Notes: generated by a model from the sequence alone, not told the origin. A stretch of 64,000 bases of DNA from Aliamphritea hakodatensis (GCF_024347195.1 NZ_AP025281.1:2356001-2420000); one strand, 5' to 3'. Counted from the first letter of the stretch, positions 34,920 to 43,994 are shown. Program-made: numbers and translations.

Positions 34920-35705
34920 TCAAAGGTAGATTTCACCCTGCATAAACAGCACCGCTGTGCCGCTCATGATGACCCGTTCTCCCTGATGCTGGCAGTAAAG
35001 AGTACCGCCGCGGGGAGAAAGCTGCCGGGCGAACAGGGTATTTTTTTCCAGCCGTTCCGCCCAGAAAGGGATCAGTGTGCAGTGGGCTGAACCGGTGACC
35101 GGGTCTTCCGGAATGCCTGCCAGTGGGGCAAAGAAGCGGGATACAAAGTCTGCTTCATCTCCTTTGGCGGTGGTAATTACGGCAAAATGGCTGGTCAGTT
35201 CCTTAAATGCCAGCAGATCGGGTTCCAGTGCCAGAATGTCCGCTTCGTTTTCATAGACCAGCATCAGGTCGCGGGACTGCCATGCTTCTGTAGGGGCTTT
35301 GCCCATGGCGTTGATGGCGGCCTGGGTGATTTCTGCAGGGGTCGGCTTTCTGGCCGGGAAGTCCAGGCTCAGGCGGTCTTCCGCTTCCCGGTTGACTGTC
35401 AGAATGCCGCTTTTTGTGCTGAAACTGACCCGTTGCAGGTTTGGCGCAACGAAGCGGAAGATAATATAGGCTGCTGCCAGTGTTGCATGGCCACACAGGT
35501 CTATTTCTACGGCTGGTGTGAACCAGCGTAACTCATAGCCGTTTTCTGTGGTAACGATGTAAGCGGTTTCTGCCAGATTATTTTCGGCGGCAATTTTTTG
35601 TAACAGTTCATCTTCAGGCCAGTTTTCCAGCATGCATACCGCGGCCGGGTTGCCGCCGAACAGAGTGTCTGTAAACGCATCGACCTGATAAACCGGGATT
35701 TTCAT
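34920..35705 (-). CDS. PhzF-family isomerase/epimerase-like protein
   Basis: This 261-residue protein has the diaminopimelate-epimerase-like double fold of the PhzF family: VDAFTDTLFGGNPAAVCML at the start, ENNLAETAYIV with the catalytic Glu, LRWFTPAVEIDLCGHATLAAAYI, and EDPVTGSAHCTLIPFWA near the end. PhzF itself acts in phenazine synthesis, but most relatives are uncharacterised and no phenazine genes are present. AAGGAA precedes the ATG at 35705. It is divergent from a MocR gene. Confidence 0.88.
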   Translation of the reverse strand: MKIPVYQVDAFTDTLFGGNPAAVCMLENWPEDELLQKIAAENNLAETAYIVTTENGYELRWFTPAVEIDLCGHATLAAAYIIFRFVAPNLQRVSFSTKSGILTVNREAEDRLSLDFPARKPTPAEITQAAINAMGKAPTEAWQSRDLMLVYENEADILALEPDLLAFKELTSHFAVITTAKGDEADFVSRFFAPLAGIPEDPVTGSAHCTLIPFWAERLEKNTLFARQLSPRGGTLYCQHQGERVIMSGTAVLFMQGEIYL

Positions 35706-35837
35706 TGTTTTATTCCTTTGATCGCATAAGTGATGTTTGAGTGTGGGAAGCCAGGCAAGGCGTGGCTTCTGCTGTATGAAAAGTATATTTGGGGTATAGT
35801 GTTTCAATACAGATTTAGATAATTATTTTTTGAGCAG

Positions 35838-35865
35838 TACAGTTTTTGCATAATACAAAACTGTA
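35838..35865. promoter_or_regulatory. Inverted repeat between phzF-like and mocR genes
   Basis: TACAGTTTT (35838-35846) and AAAACTGTA (35857-35865) are perfect nine-base arms. Related half-sites AATACAG (near 35806) and CTGTATT (35861-35867) also occur. It lies 28 bases before the MocR start and is a candidate operator for both divergent genes. Confidence 0.65.
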
Positions 35866-35893
35866 TTGGGTTTTGCTTCGGGAACTGTACTGT

Positions 35894-37318
35894 ATGGCGT
35901 TATACCGGGAAGTGGCTGGCCGTATTCAGCAACAGATAGACAGTGGGCTGTTCAGTGTCGGGGAGCGGTTGCCGGGGGTGCGAAAGCTCAGCCAGAGTAT
36001 GGATGTCAGTGTGTCCACTGTGGTTCAGGCACAGCGCTTACTGGAAGATAACGGCGTCATTGCGGCGCGGCCGCGTTCGGGTTTCTATGTGTGTCAGCCC
36101 TCAATGCCTGAAACTGCATTGCCGGCGGCGGGGGTGTCAGCGGTTCAGCCGGTACCGGTGACTACCGGTGAGGTGACCCTGTTTCTGGGACAGCTGAGTC
36201 AGCAAAAAGACTGTACCCAGCTGGGGTTTGCCATTCCGCATACCGACTTTTTACCTATGCGGGCGTTGCAAAAGTCCCTTGGCTTAGCTGTGCGTCAGTT
36301 TGATGAACGGGCAGCGGGTTACACCTCGCCAGGCGGTAATGAGGCGCTGAAGCAGCAGATTGCCCGGCGAATGCGTTTTGCCGGCAGCGAGGTGGACAAC
36401 GAAGATATTCTGATTACCGGCGGTGCGCAGGAGGCCTTAACACTGGCGTTACGCAGCATTGCTGAGCCGGGGGATGTAATCGCCATAGAGTCGCCCACTT
36501 ACTATGGGTTGTTACAGGCAGTCGAGTCACTCGGTATGAAAGCCATTGAGGTGGCGACTGATCCCGTTGAAGGTATCAGTTTACCGGCGCTGGAAATGGC
36601 AGCCCGACAATGGCCCGTAAAAGCCTGTTTGCTGATGCCGAATTTCCAGAATCCGCTGGGTGCCAGACTCAGTGATGATAATAAAGACAAAATTATCCGT
36701 CTGGCTGAACGCTATGATTTTATGCTCATTGAGGATGATATTTACGGTGAGCTGAGTCAGACAGATCAGCGCCCCTGCAGCCTGCACAGTTATGATGATT
36801 GTGGTAGGGTGATTTATTACAGTTCATTTTCCAAAACGGTATCTCCCGGGCTGAGGATCGGCTGGCTGATCTGCCCGCCGGCACTGCGGTTACGACTGCA
36901 ACACCTTAAGCAGATACTGAACCTGTCCAGTAATTCGCTGGCTCAGCTGGCGCTGACGGATTACCTGCAGGACGGCGGTTATGAGCGGCACTTGCGTGAA
37001 GTGCGGCTGCGTTACCGGGAGCAGATTCAGCGAATCAGTCAGGCGGTGATCCGTTATTTTCCGGAAGGTACGCGGATCAGTCAGCCCTGTGGTGGTTATG
37101 TGCTCTGGGTTGAGCTGGTAAGAGACTTTGATACCCTGGCGCTGTGCCAGCGGCTGTTTGAGCTGAATATCAGTATTGCACCGGGCCAGCTGTTCTCTGC
37201 CAATAAGCAGTACCTGAACTGTTTACGGCTTAACTGTGCGCAGCCGTGGAATGCTGCGCTGGATCAGGCACTGTTCTGCATCGGCCGTGAGGCAGAAAAA
37301 TTGCTTGGTAACGGCTAA
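35894..37318 (+). CDS. MocR-type GntR/aminotransferase regulator
   Basis: This 474-residue protein has an N-terminal GntR HTH (RKLSQSMDVSVSTVVQAQRLLEDNGV) and a C-terminal aminotransferase-like domain with the PLP lysine in YSSFSKTVSPGLRIG. The ATG at 35894 has GGAA nine bases upstream; the frame runs back to 35846 through the operator and is unlikely to be translated. It is divergent from the PhzF-family gene, its probable target. Confidence 0.9.
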   Translation: MALYREVAGRIQQQIDSGLFSVGERLPGVRKLSQSMDVSVSTVVQAQRLLEDNGVIAARPRSGFYVCQPSMPETALPAAGVSAVQPVPVTTGEVTLFLGQLSQQKDCTQLGFAIPHTDFLPMRALQKSLGLAVRQFDERAAGYTSPGGNEALKQQIARRMRFAGSEVDNEDILITGGAQEALTLALRSIAEPGDVIAIESPTYYGLLQAVESLGMKAIEVATDPVEGISLPALEMAARQWPVKACLLMPNFQNPLGARLSDDNKDKIIRLAERYDFMLIEDDIYGELSQTDQRPCSLHSYDDCGRVIYYSSFSKTVSPGLRIGWLICPPALRLRLQHLKQILNLSSNSLAQLALTDYLQDGGYERHLREVRLRYREQIQRISQAVIRYFPEGTRISQPCGGYVLWVELVRDFDTLALCQRLFELNISIAPGQLFSANKQYLNCLRLNCAQPWNAALDQALFCIGREAEKLLGNG

Positions 37319-37358
37319 CGCGGTTTGTCAGCGGAGCTGTTTTACCTCTTTGCCTGTT

Positions 37359-38606
37359 TTACTTCTTTACCTGTTTTAAGAGTACTTTGAGTTTTACGTC
37401 CGGATTACACAGCTGGTCCGGGTCCGGTTGCGCCTCCATCTCCATTAAGCGCTGCAACACCTTCACATCTGCCGCAGCAGCTGTACCTTCTGCAATACTG
37501 ACCACTGCGCTAAGCTTATTGTTGCTAAAACCCAGATGAATTTCCTTCCGGTCTGATTCCAGCGAACCGCGCTGCAGCCAGTGTTCTGCTGCAGCGGGAA
37601 AGCCCAGCGTTTGGATTTGCCAGTGATACTGGTCGGACCATATCCAGGGCACTGGGTTGTACTCACTGTGGTTGCCGAGAATGTTGGCGACAACATTTTC
37701 CGCCTGCAGGTTAGCATTCTGATAAGACTCCAGCCGTTGCTGGCGGCCGTAACGGGGCAGGTAGCTGGCTGCGCAGTCACCGATGGCATACACATTCGGA
37801 ATACTGGTTTGACCCCGGGCGTCAGTAAGGATGCCGTTATCACAGGGCAGGCCGGCGGCTTCTGCAAGCTGAGTATTCGGGGTTACACCGATGCCGACGA
37901 TGACCGCATCAACTTTCAGTTCGCTGCCGTCCTCAAATTCAACCGCGGTTACCTGATGGTTACCCTTAAAGCCTTTGAGCGCGGCGTTGCAGTGAATCAC
38001 ATTGCCCTGGCTTTCATGTAACTCTGTGATTCTGTCCGCAAGAAAAGCAGGCAGGCTGCGGGCCATGATGCGGGGCCCGGCTTCCAGCACGTGGGTTGCA
38101 ATGCCGAGACGGCGGGCGCTGGCAGCGACTTCCATGCCGATGAAGCCGGCACCGATAATCGCAACCGCAGTGGCGTTCTGCAGTCGGTGTTTAATAGCCA
38201 GAGCATCAGTATCGGTACGCAGCAGATGGACGCCCGGAAGATCGCGGCCCGGCAGTGGAAGCTGGCGGGGTGTCGCGCCGGTCGCGAAGACAAGGATATC
38301 GAATTCCAGCGTCTGTCCGGTATCAGTGTGTACTTGCCGGGTTTTAAGGTCGATCTGCTCAGCACGTGTATTCAGGTGCAGTGTGATGTCCTGTTCCGGG
38401 TAGGTTGCAGCCGGACGCAGCAAAAGGTCTTCCGTGGTTTGTGTGCCAGTAAGGACGCCCTTGGACAATGCCGGCCGTTCATAGGGGGCGGAAGCTTCTT
38501 CCCCCAACAGGCTGATAGTGCCGGTGAAGCCTTTTTGCCGAAGCTGCAGGGCTAGCTGTCCGCCTGCCTGGCCGGCACCAATGATAAGCACGCGTTGTTG
38601 TGACAT
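37359..38606 (-). CDS. NAD(P)H-dependent ferredoxin/rubredoxin reductase (BphA4-like)
   Basis: This 415-residue flavoprotein has the FAD motif IIGAGQAGGQLALQLRQKG, a second nucleotide motif IIGAGFIGMEVAASARRLG for NAD, the FAD-binding VYAIGDCAA and a C-terminal reductase dimerisation domain. Proteins of this type feed electrons to ferredoxins or rubredoxins, often for Rieske oxygenases or P450s. No oxygenase or ferredoxin is adjacent, so its partner is elsewhere. Just past its stop is a two-copy repeat of a 17-base unit. Confidence 0.88.
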   Translation of the reverse strand: MSQQRVLIIGAGQAGGQLALQLRQKGFTGTISLLGEEASAPYERPALSKGVLTGTQTTEDLLLRPAATYPEQDITLHLNTRAEQIDLKTRQVHTDTGQTLEFDILVFATGATPRQLPLPGRDLPGVHLLRTDTDALAIKHRLQNATAVAIIGAGFIGMEVAASARRLGIATHVLEAGPRIMARSLPAFLADRITELHESQGNVIHCNAALKGFKGNHQVTAVEFEDGSELKVDAVIVGIGVTPNTQLAEAAGLPCDNGILTDARGQTSIPNVYAIGDCAASYLPRYGRQQRLESYQNANLQAENVVANILGNHSEYNPVPWIWSDQYHWQIQTLGFPAAAEHWLQRGSLESDRKEIHLGFSNNKLSAVVSIAEGTAAAADVKVLQRLMEMEAQPDPDQLCNPDVKLKVLLKQVKK

Positions 38607-38708
38607 GACCTGACCTTCCGTGTTTGTTTTTATTGTTTATTGACCGGAATATAGAGCAGTTCTGTTGCACATAGAAGTATCAGTACTGATTTAAGGGGGC
38701 GCGGATAT

Positions 38709-39146
38709 TCAGATCATCAGGTCGGAGTAAAACAAAGGCATCCATACGCTATTGTGGCTGATGTCCTGCACTATGCCGTTATGAAAGGCTATCTGATAGG
38801 TGGTCAGGTTACTGTCCAGAAATAACAGGCTGATTCGCCGGGCTTTAATGGTGACGACCTTAATGCTGTTGATAGTAACCCCCTTGCTGTTAATGCTCGG
38901 GGACGTGCTGACCAGTTCAGGGTTACTGCCTGCGTACCATATTTCATGGCTGATGCCGTTTGTATTGATAAGCCGTTTTATCTCGCTGAAACAGTCAAAA
39001 TCCGCAATGCCGGTTTCCGTCAGCCCGGATGGCAGCGGATTGTAGAGCGTAATGCTATTGAGGGTTCTGCTGAGGAAGTTGTCCGTTGGCAGGCTGTGAA
39101 TAGCCAGAATGGTCAGCATGCCTAAACCGAAAATCGCTTTTTTCAT
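38709..39146 (-). CDS. Small exported protein of unknown function
   Basis: This 145-residue protein is not recognised. It has an N-terminal signal-like segment (MKKAIFGLGMLTILAIHSLP) and then a polar, beta-rich region with SINSKGVTINSIKVVTI and a hydrophobic SLLFLDS strand. GGGAG before the ATG at 39146 supports the start; the frame extends upstream without support. It stands alone between the reductase and the TRAP binding-protein gene. Confidence 0.6.
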   Translation of the reverse strand: MKKAIFGLGMLTILAIHSLPTDNFLSRTLNSITLYNPLPSGLTETGIADFDCFSEIKRLINTNGISHEIWYAGSNPELVSTSPSINSKGVTINSIKVVTIKARRISLLFLDSNLTTYQIAFHNGIVQDISHNSVWMPLFYSDLMI

Positions 39147-39364
39147 GGCGTGGCTCCCGCTGCGCTGAGGAAGCCCAAAAGATAGCCAGGTGCTAACAGA
39201 AATGTGTATGAGGAAGGTGTCATTAGCAGCATCCGTGCGCTTTATGAGTGTTATATATAGGTATCCTGCCAGCCGGTTAAGTTCAATTGTTAAGTTTTTC
39301 CGGTCAAGATGCGGATATGGTCGGGGCATTTTCGCCTGCTAAGTGGGCAGCCATGAGCTGATCA

Positions 39365-39391
39365 TAAAAAAGCCCGGCGCAGGGCCGGGCT
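39365..39391 (-). terminator. Terminator of the TRAP binding-protein gene
   Basis: AGCCCGGC (39371-39378) pairs perfectly with GCCGGGCT (39384-39391) with a five-base loop, and the preceding A-run reads as a U-run on the minus strand. It ends the five-gene minus-strand cluster. Confidence 0.88.
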
Positions 39392-39431
39392 GAAGCATAA
39401 GAACAGCGTTTGGACGACGCTGTGATGCGTT

Positions 39432-40424
39432 TTAGATTTCGTCGCGGCCCAGGGCGCGCAGAACGTTGTTGATCTTGTCTTTACCACCAACGCTGTCGTA
39501 GTACTTTGGCCACACCTGAGTCGTTGCCTTGCTGATCCATTCAGCTTCATCCACTTCAGCCCACTGCATGCCCTTGCTCAGCAGGTTTGCCTTGGCAGAG
39601 GCTTCCTTGCTGCGCAGGAAGTCCGCACTGTGCAGGGTGGCTGCTTTGCCTGCGGCCAGAATTGCCTCCTGAACGTCCTTTGGCTGCTCCTGGAAGATGG
39701 CTTCAGACATGATCATAGGTTCCAGCAGGAAGTTGTAGTGAATGTTGGAGATGTAGGTCTGCACTTCGTTGAACTTTACAGACTCGATATCTACAAGAGA
39801 CAGGTCCTGTCCGTCGACAACCTTCTGCTGCAGAGCCGTGAACAGTTCAGACCAGGCCATTGGCGTCGGGTTGATGCCCCAGGCTTTGTAGGTATCAATC
39901 ATGATCTCGTTCTTCGGTACCCGGATCACCAGATCCTGCAGATCGCTGAGGTTACCGACCGGGTGTTTGGAGTTAGTCAGTACGCGGAATCCGGAAAAGG
40001 TCCAGCCGATGATGCGAACACCGGCGTCCCGAACGGTGTTATCAACCAGTTGCTGAGCAGCCGGGCTCTTGGTCAGCTCAACCGCTTCATCCAGACTCTG
40101 AATCATATAGGGCAGGGTAAATACCCCAACCGTCGGCGAGAAAGGGGTGATGTTGTTAATAGCAACGACGGAGAAGTCCAGTACACCCAGTGCCGCATCG
40201 TTGATGGTGTCCTGCTCGGAGCCCAACTGGCTGTTGTAGAACATCTTGGCGGTAGACTTACCGTCGGTGTTTTTTTCCAGCTCGGAGACAAATTTACTGG
40301 CCAGCGCATGCTGGGAGCCACCCTGACCGCCGCCAAGGGCGATCTTGTATTCAGCTGCCTGCAGCAAAGGGCTGGCACAGAACAGGGCGCAGCTTAACAG
40401 TAAAGATTTAGTTGTTGTTTTCAT
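39432..40424 (-). CDS. Orphan TRAP solute-binding protein (DctP family)
   Basis: This 330-residue periplasmic protein has a signal peptide ending in LLQAAEY and the DctP fold: GGQGGSQHALASKFVSEL, GWTFSGFRVLTNSKHPV, LQDLVIRVPKNEIM with the ligand-binding Arg, and ALQQKVVDGQDLSLVDIESVKF. No DctQ or DctM gene is adjacent, so it must borrow a permease or act as a sensor subunit. It is the last gene of a minus-strand run of oxidase, cupin, aldA and HTH genes. AGAGGT precedes the ATG. Confidence 0.9.
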   Translation of the reverse strand: MKTTTKSLLLSCALFCASPLLQAAEYKIALGGGQGGSQHALASKFVSELEKNTDGKSTAKMFYNSQLGSEQDTINDAALGVLDFSVVAINNITPFSPTVGVFTLPYMIQSLDEAVELTKSPAAQQLVDNTVRDAGVRIIGWTFSGFRVLTNSKHPVGNLSDLQDLVIRVPKNEIMIDTYKAWGINPTPMAWSELFTALQQKVVDGQDLSLVDIESVKFNEVQTYISNIHYNFLLEPMIMSEAIFQEQPKDVQEAILAAGKAATLHSADFLRSKEASAKANLLSKGMQWAEVDEAEWISKATTQVWPKYYDSVGGKDKINNVLRALGRDEI

Positions 40425-40467
40425 CTTTTACCTCTGGGTCGCGTATCTCAGGCGCGACATGTTAATG

Positions 40468-40487
40468 GTGAAGCGAATTGGCTTCAC
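40468..40487. other. Hairpin upstream of the TRAP binding-protein gene
   Basis: GTGAAGC (40468-40474) pairs with GCTTCAC (40481-40487). A T-run follows on the plus strand, so it looks like a plus-strand terminator although all genes here are on the minus strand. On the minus strand it may be a processing or stability hairpin ahead of the binding-protein gene. Confidence 0.5.
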
Positions 40488-40507
40488 GGTTTTTATATGC
40501 CCTGAGC

Positions 40508-40855
40508 TTATTTTAGTAACATTAGCTGTCGGGCACGGTTATTGGTTACCGGCTGTGATTCCAGTATTCCCGGGATTTTCTGTTCCCGGTGTTCCGTTTG
40601 CAGGCTGTTACAGAGCACATCCTGCAAAATCTGTTTATCCAGGTTCAGTTGCTCAACCTGTTTTTGCAGCAGGCGGTTGCGCTGCTGCAGGTCGGTCAGC
40701 TGATCAATGGCGGCGGCATTCAGACCGTTGAACCGGCGCTTCCAGTTGTAGAAGGTGGTGTCGGTGATCTTCAGCCGGTCGCAGATGGTGCTGGCCAGCA
40801 CGCCGCATTCAGCCATAAACAGCGCCTGTTCGATGATTGCGGAACGGCTTTTCAT
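40508..40855 (-). CDS. IS3 OrfA-like helix-turn-helix / leucine-zipper protein
   Basis: This 115-residue protein matches the OrfA part of IS3-family transposases: an HTH (AECGVLASTICDRLKITDTTFYNWKRRFNG, split over two helices) and a leucine-zipper-like coiled coil (LTDLQQRNRLLQKQVEQLNLDKQILQDVL). There is no OrfB/DDE partner and no terminal repeats were seen. Its ATG overlaps the aldA stop codon (TGATG), so it is translationally coupled to aldA. It may be a domesticated regulator, or a remnant of an insertion. Confidence 0.75.
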   Translation of the reverse strand: MKSRSAIIEQALFMAECGVLASTICDRLKITDTTFYNWKRRFNGLNAAAIDQLTDLQQRNRLLQKQVEQLNLDKQILQDVLCNSLQTEHREQKIPGILESQPVTNNRARQLMLLK

Positions 40856-42297
40856 CAGCGTGACTGCCAGTACACCACCTGGGTTTCGGTGTATTCGTAC
40901 AGGCCGTGCTTACCGTCTGCGCCGCCGATGCCTGATTTACGGGTACCGGCGTGGTAACCCTGCATGGCTTCAAAGTGTTCGCGGTTGACATAGGTTTCAC
41001 CGAACTTCAGTTCACGGCAGGCTTTCATGATCTCGTCTGCATCCCGGGAGAAGATGGAGGAGGTCAGGCCGTATTCGGTGTCGTTGGCGTATTGCAGTGC
41101 TTCATCCAGACTGTCGACGATCATGACCGGCAGAACAGGACCAAAGATTTCCTGCTGCATCAGCGGGTGCTGATTACTGTCCACTTGCAGCACGGTTGGC
41201 TGATAGTGATGGCCGGCAACATCTTCGACGACATTGCCGCCGCAGAGTACGTTTACGCCGTCGGCTTTGGCGGCTGCTACCATCGCGGCAACTTTATCCA
41301 GCCCGGCCCGGTTAACCAGCGGGCCCATCTCGATATCAGCGTCCTGCAGCGGATCGCCAAATTGGGTGTTGGTCATGGCGGCGGTGATTTTTTCCAGGAA
41401 CTCATCGGCAACTGCCCGTTCAACATAAACCCGTTCAGCGCAGTTACAGACCTGTCCGGTGTTGATGATGCGTGAGTCACGGATGGCTTTTACCGCCAGA
41501 TCAACATCGGCGTTGGCGGTGACGATGGCAGGGGCCTTGCCACCCAGTTCCAGATTAACCTTAGTGACGTTAGCCGCGCAGGCAGCCATGATACGTTTAC
41601 CGGTTTCGACGCTGCCGGTGAAGCTGATCATGCCCACATCTTTGTTCTCACAAAGGGCCGCGCCACTGGCGCCTTTACCGGCGACCAGATTGAAAACACC
41701 GGCCGGGAGGTCGGTTTCAGCCACCAGTCTGGCAAATTCGAAAGCGTTGTTAGGGGTTTCTTCGCTGGGCTTAATCACGATGGTGTTACCGGTGACCAGT
41801 GCCGGTGCCAGTTTGCGGGCAATCAGGAAGAACGGGAAGTTCCAGGGCAGAATGCCGCCTACCACGCCGATGGGTTTACGCTGTAAAAAGATGGTTTCAT
41901 CCGGACGGTCACTGGTGATGACTTCGCCCTCAATGCGCCGGGCCCACTCGGCCATGTAATCCAGATAATCGGCGGTGAAGTTAACTTCGACTTCTGCCAG
42001 CCCCATGACTTTGCCCTGTTCGGCCACAATGGTGCGGGCCAGTGCCGGCACATTTTCCCGCAGTTTGGCAGCGATACGGCGCAGGTAGCCGGCCCGTTCA
42101 ATGGCAGGTTTACGTGCCCATTCAACCTGTGCAGCCTTCGCAGCGGCTACCGCCCGGTTAACGTCTTCGGCATGGCTGTCAGGTATGGTGGACAGCCGTT
42201 CACCGCTGGCCGGGTTCAGGACATCGATCCGGTCACCGGAAGAGGCGGCGACAAACTCGCCGTTGATATAGTTCTGGTAATGTTCAGTGCTGCTCAT
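40855..42297 (-). CDS. aldA: Lactaldehyde/glycolaldehyde-type aldehyde dehydrogenase AldA
   Basis: This 480-residue NAD-dependent enzyme oxidises small aldehydes to acids. It follows E. coli AldA closely from memory: AEVEVNFTADYLDYMAEWARR, PWNFPFFLIARKLAPAL, the catalytic Glu in LELGGKAPAIV, the catalytic Cys in GQVCNCAERVYV, and the tail HAGTRKSGIGGADGKHGLYEY. It sits between a cupin gene and the HTH gene in a minus-strand cluster with an FAD amine-type oxidase, so it may oxidise the aldehyde that the oxidase releases. AGGAG precedes the ATG. Confidence 0.92.
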   Translation of the reverse strand: MSSTEHYQNYINGEFVAASSGDRIDVLNPASGERLSTIPDSHAEDVNRAVAAAKAAQVEWARKPAIERAGYLRRIAAKLRENVPALARTIVAEQGKVMGLAEVEVNFTADYLDYMAEWARRIEGEVITSDRPDETIFLQRKPIGVVGGILPWNFPFFLIARKLAPALVTGNTIVIKPSEETPNNAFEFARLVAETDLPAGVFNLVAGKGASGAALCENKDVGMISFTGSVETGKRIMAACAANVTKVNLELGGKAPAIVTANADVDLAVKAIRDSRIINTGQVCNCAERVYVERAVADEFLEKITAAMTNTQFGDPLQDADIEMGPLVNRAGLDKVAAMVAAAKADGVNVLCGGNVVEDVAGHHYQPTVLQVDSNQHPLMQQEIFGPVLPVMIVDSLDEALQYANDTEYGLTSSIFSRDADEIMKACRELKFGETYVNREHFEAMQGYHAGTRKSGIGGADGKHGLYEYTETQVVYWQSR

Positions 42298-42366
42298 GGA
42301 GGGGGCTCCTTTGTTATTGTTTGCAGATGAAGTCGCTGTGCGCAGACGGGTTGTCAGAAACCTGTT

Positions 42367-42627
42367 CTAGAAAAATTTGAAGTGTTTGCGGATGGGCTGG
42401 CGGATATCCCAGTTCACCAAAACGCCGGCTTCCACCGTCACCAGATCGCCCTGACGGATGGTCTGATCGATGCCGCACCGGGTTGTCAGGCGGGCTTCGC
42501 CGTCCAGGATGTAGAACATTTCTCTGGCGGTGTAATCTTCGTCAAAGTTACAGATCTCTTTTTCCCAGACCGGCCACTGTGTCGCCGTTTCAAGTTGTGA
42601 AGCATCCGGTGACTGAACTGATATCAT
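42367..42627 (-). CDS. Small cupin-domain protein
   Basis: This 86-residue protein is a single-domain cupin of the Cupin_3 type, with EMFYILDGEARLTTRCG and IRQGDLVTVEAGVLVNWDI giving the two cupin strands. The usual metal-binding histidines are mostly absent. AGGAAAA precedes the ATG. Cupins like this accompany FAD amine oxidases and aldehyde dehydrogenases in amine catabolism clusters; the role here is unknown. Confidence 0.85.
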   Translation of the reverse strand: MISVQSPDASQLETATQWPVWEKEICNFDEDYTAREMFYILDGEARLTTRCGIDQTIRQGDLVTVEAGVLVNWDIRQPIRKHFKFF

Positions 42628-42701
42628 GCTGTTTTTTCCTATGTGTTTTATTTTTAATCAATAAGTTATGGTGTACTAGTCATGTGAATTATTAATGTTA
42701 C

Positions 42702-43994
42702 TTAGCCAATTCTGGTATCAATGGCGTCCCGTGCTTCGTAGTATTTAATGGCGCTGTACACGCCTAGCCGGTGCATGCCGTGAAAGGGGAATGCTTTAAA
42801 CCCGGTGGTGGGGATGGCCAGATCTTCCGGCGCTTTTCCCTGCACCCGTTCGGCCAGAATACGGCCCATGACGGTGCCCATTGCCACCCCGCGACCGTTG
42901 TACCCCAGGCCGGCCAGAATGCCCGGTGCCGGTTCGTGAAGGTGAGGCAGCACTTCAGGTGTGAAGGCCAGCCGTCCGCCCCAGTACACATCCAGATCGG
43001 TGGCGCTGAACTGCGGGAACACGTGACTGATGGCTTTGTGCAGGCGTTTGCGGTCTGCGGTGTTGCACTGTTCACTCATGCCAAGGCTGCCGAACAGCAG
43101 GCGGTTGTGGTTGTCTTTGCGGCAGTAGTAGATCACCCGGCGGGTATCAGAAAGGGTATGCCCCTGGGGCAGGATGGCATTGTATTCAGCGTCGCTTAGC
43201 GGCCGGGTAACTGCCTGAACACTGATCAGGGGTACTATGGTCTGCTTAAGGCCCTTAAGCGTGTCGTCGGTATAGCCGTTGGTACAGAACAGTACCCAGT
43301 CGCTGGTCACCTTGCCTGACGGTGTACTGACCTGCCATTGTCTGTTGTCCGGGGTGACACTCAGGGCCGGGCTGCAGGAATAGATTTCAGCACCCTGTTC
43401 AGTGGCAACCCGGGCCAGCTCCCGGCTGTAGGAGAGGGGCTGGATGCAGCCGCCGGATTTAACCACGGTGGCGGTTTTGTAAGCATCGGAGCCGCTCAGT
43501 TCACGCAGTGCCTGACCTTGGGTAAAACTGATATCCAGCCCGTACTCTGACCAGCCCTTATGCATGGCTTCCAGTTCTTTAATGGCGCCGGTACAGTGAG
43601 CTCCCCGAATCCAGCCATTCTGTACTGCGTCGCAGTCCAGTTGGTGTTCCGCAATCAGATTGAACAGTTCGTTACCGGAATTAACATAGCTTTCCAGCAT
43701 GCGCGGGCCGAAGGTGTTGCCTAACTGGGCGATGATTTTTTCCGGCACCGCATGGGCCAGCGGATTGACCTGCCCGCCGGTACGGCCGGATGCGCCCCAG
43801 CCCGGTTCATGGGCGTCCAGTAAGGCGACAGAAGCGCCCGATGATGCCAGTTCCAGTGCTGCCCTTAATCCGGTTATACCGGCACCGATGACGGTAACAT
43901 CCCGGCGGATGTCTTCCTGCAGGGCTTTACCCGGCGCTGCAGCAACAGCGGTACGGGTCCAGAAGGAAGGATTGGTGGATTGCGGCAGGGACAT
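42702..43994 (-). CDS. FAD-dependent amine / amino-acid oxidase (DAO family, PuuB-like)
   Basis: This 430-residue flavoenzyme has the N-terminal FAD motif TVIGAGITGLRAALELASSG, the GWGASGRTGGQVNPLAHA segment and the C-terminal GLGYNGRGVAMGTVMGRI. These belong to the DAO family that includes gamma-glutamylputrescine oxidase. It would release an aldehyde that AldA, encoded two genes downstream, could oxidise. The true substrate is not known. GGAG precedes the ATG. A 318-base divergent region separates it from an XRE-type regulator. Confidence 0.88.
   Translation of the reverse strand: MSLPQSTNPSFWTRTAVAAAPGKALQEDIRRDVTVIGAGITGLRAALELASSGASVALLDAHEPGWGASGRTGGQVNPLAHAVPEKIIAQLGNTFGPRMLESYVNSGNELFNLIAEHQLDCDAVQNGWIRGAHCTGAIKELEAMHKGWSEYGLDISFTQGQALRELSGSDAYKTATVVKSGGCIQPLSYSRELARVATEQGAEIYSCSPALSVTPDNRQWQVSTPSGKVTSDWVLFCTNGYTDDTLKGLKQTIVPLISVQAVTRPLSDAEYNAILPQGHTLSDTRRVIYYCRKDNHNRLLFGSLGMSEQCNTADRKRLHKAISHVFPQFSATDLDVYWGGRLAFTPEVLPHLHEPAPGILAGLGYNGRGVAMGTVMGRILAERVQGKAPEDLAIPTTGFKAFPFHGMHRLGVYSAIKYYEARDAIDTRIG

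Noticed and set aside
37319..37378. Repeats of ACAGGTAAAGAAGTAAA type near the reductase stop
   Set aside because: Two imperfect 17-base copies overlap the 3' end of the reductase gene; most likely a local slippage duplication with no sign of function.
40508..40855. Complete IS3-family insertion sequence
   Set aside because: There is no OrfB/DDE frame, no terminal inverted repeats and no target duplication; the gene is coupled to aldA.
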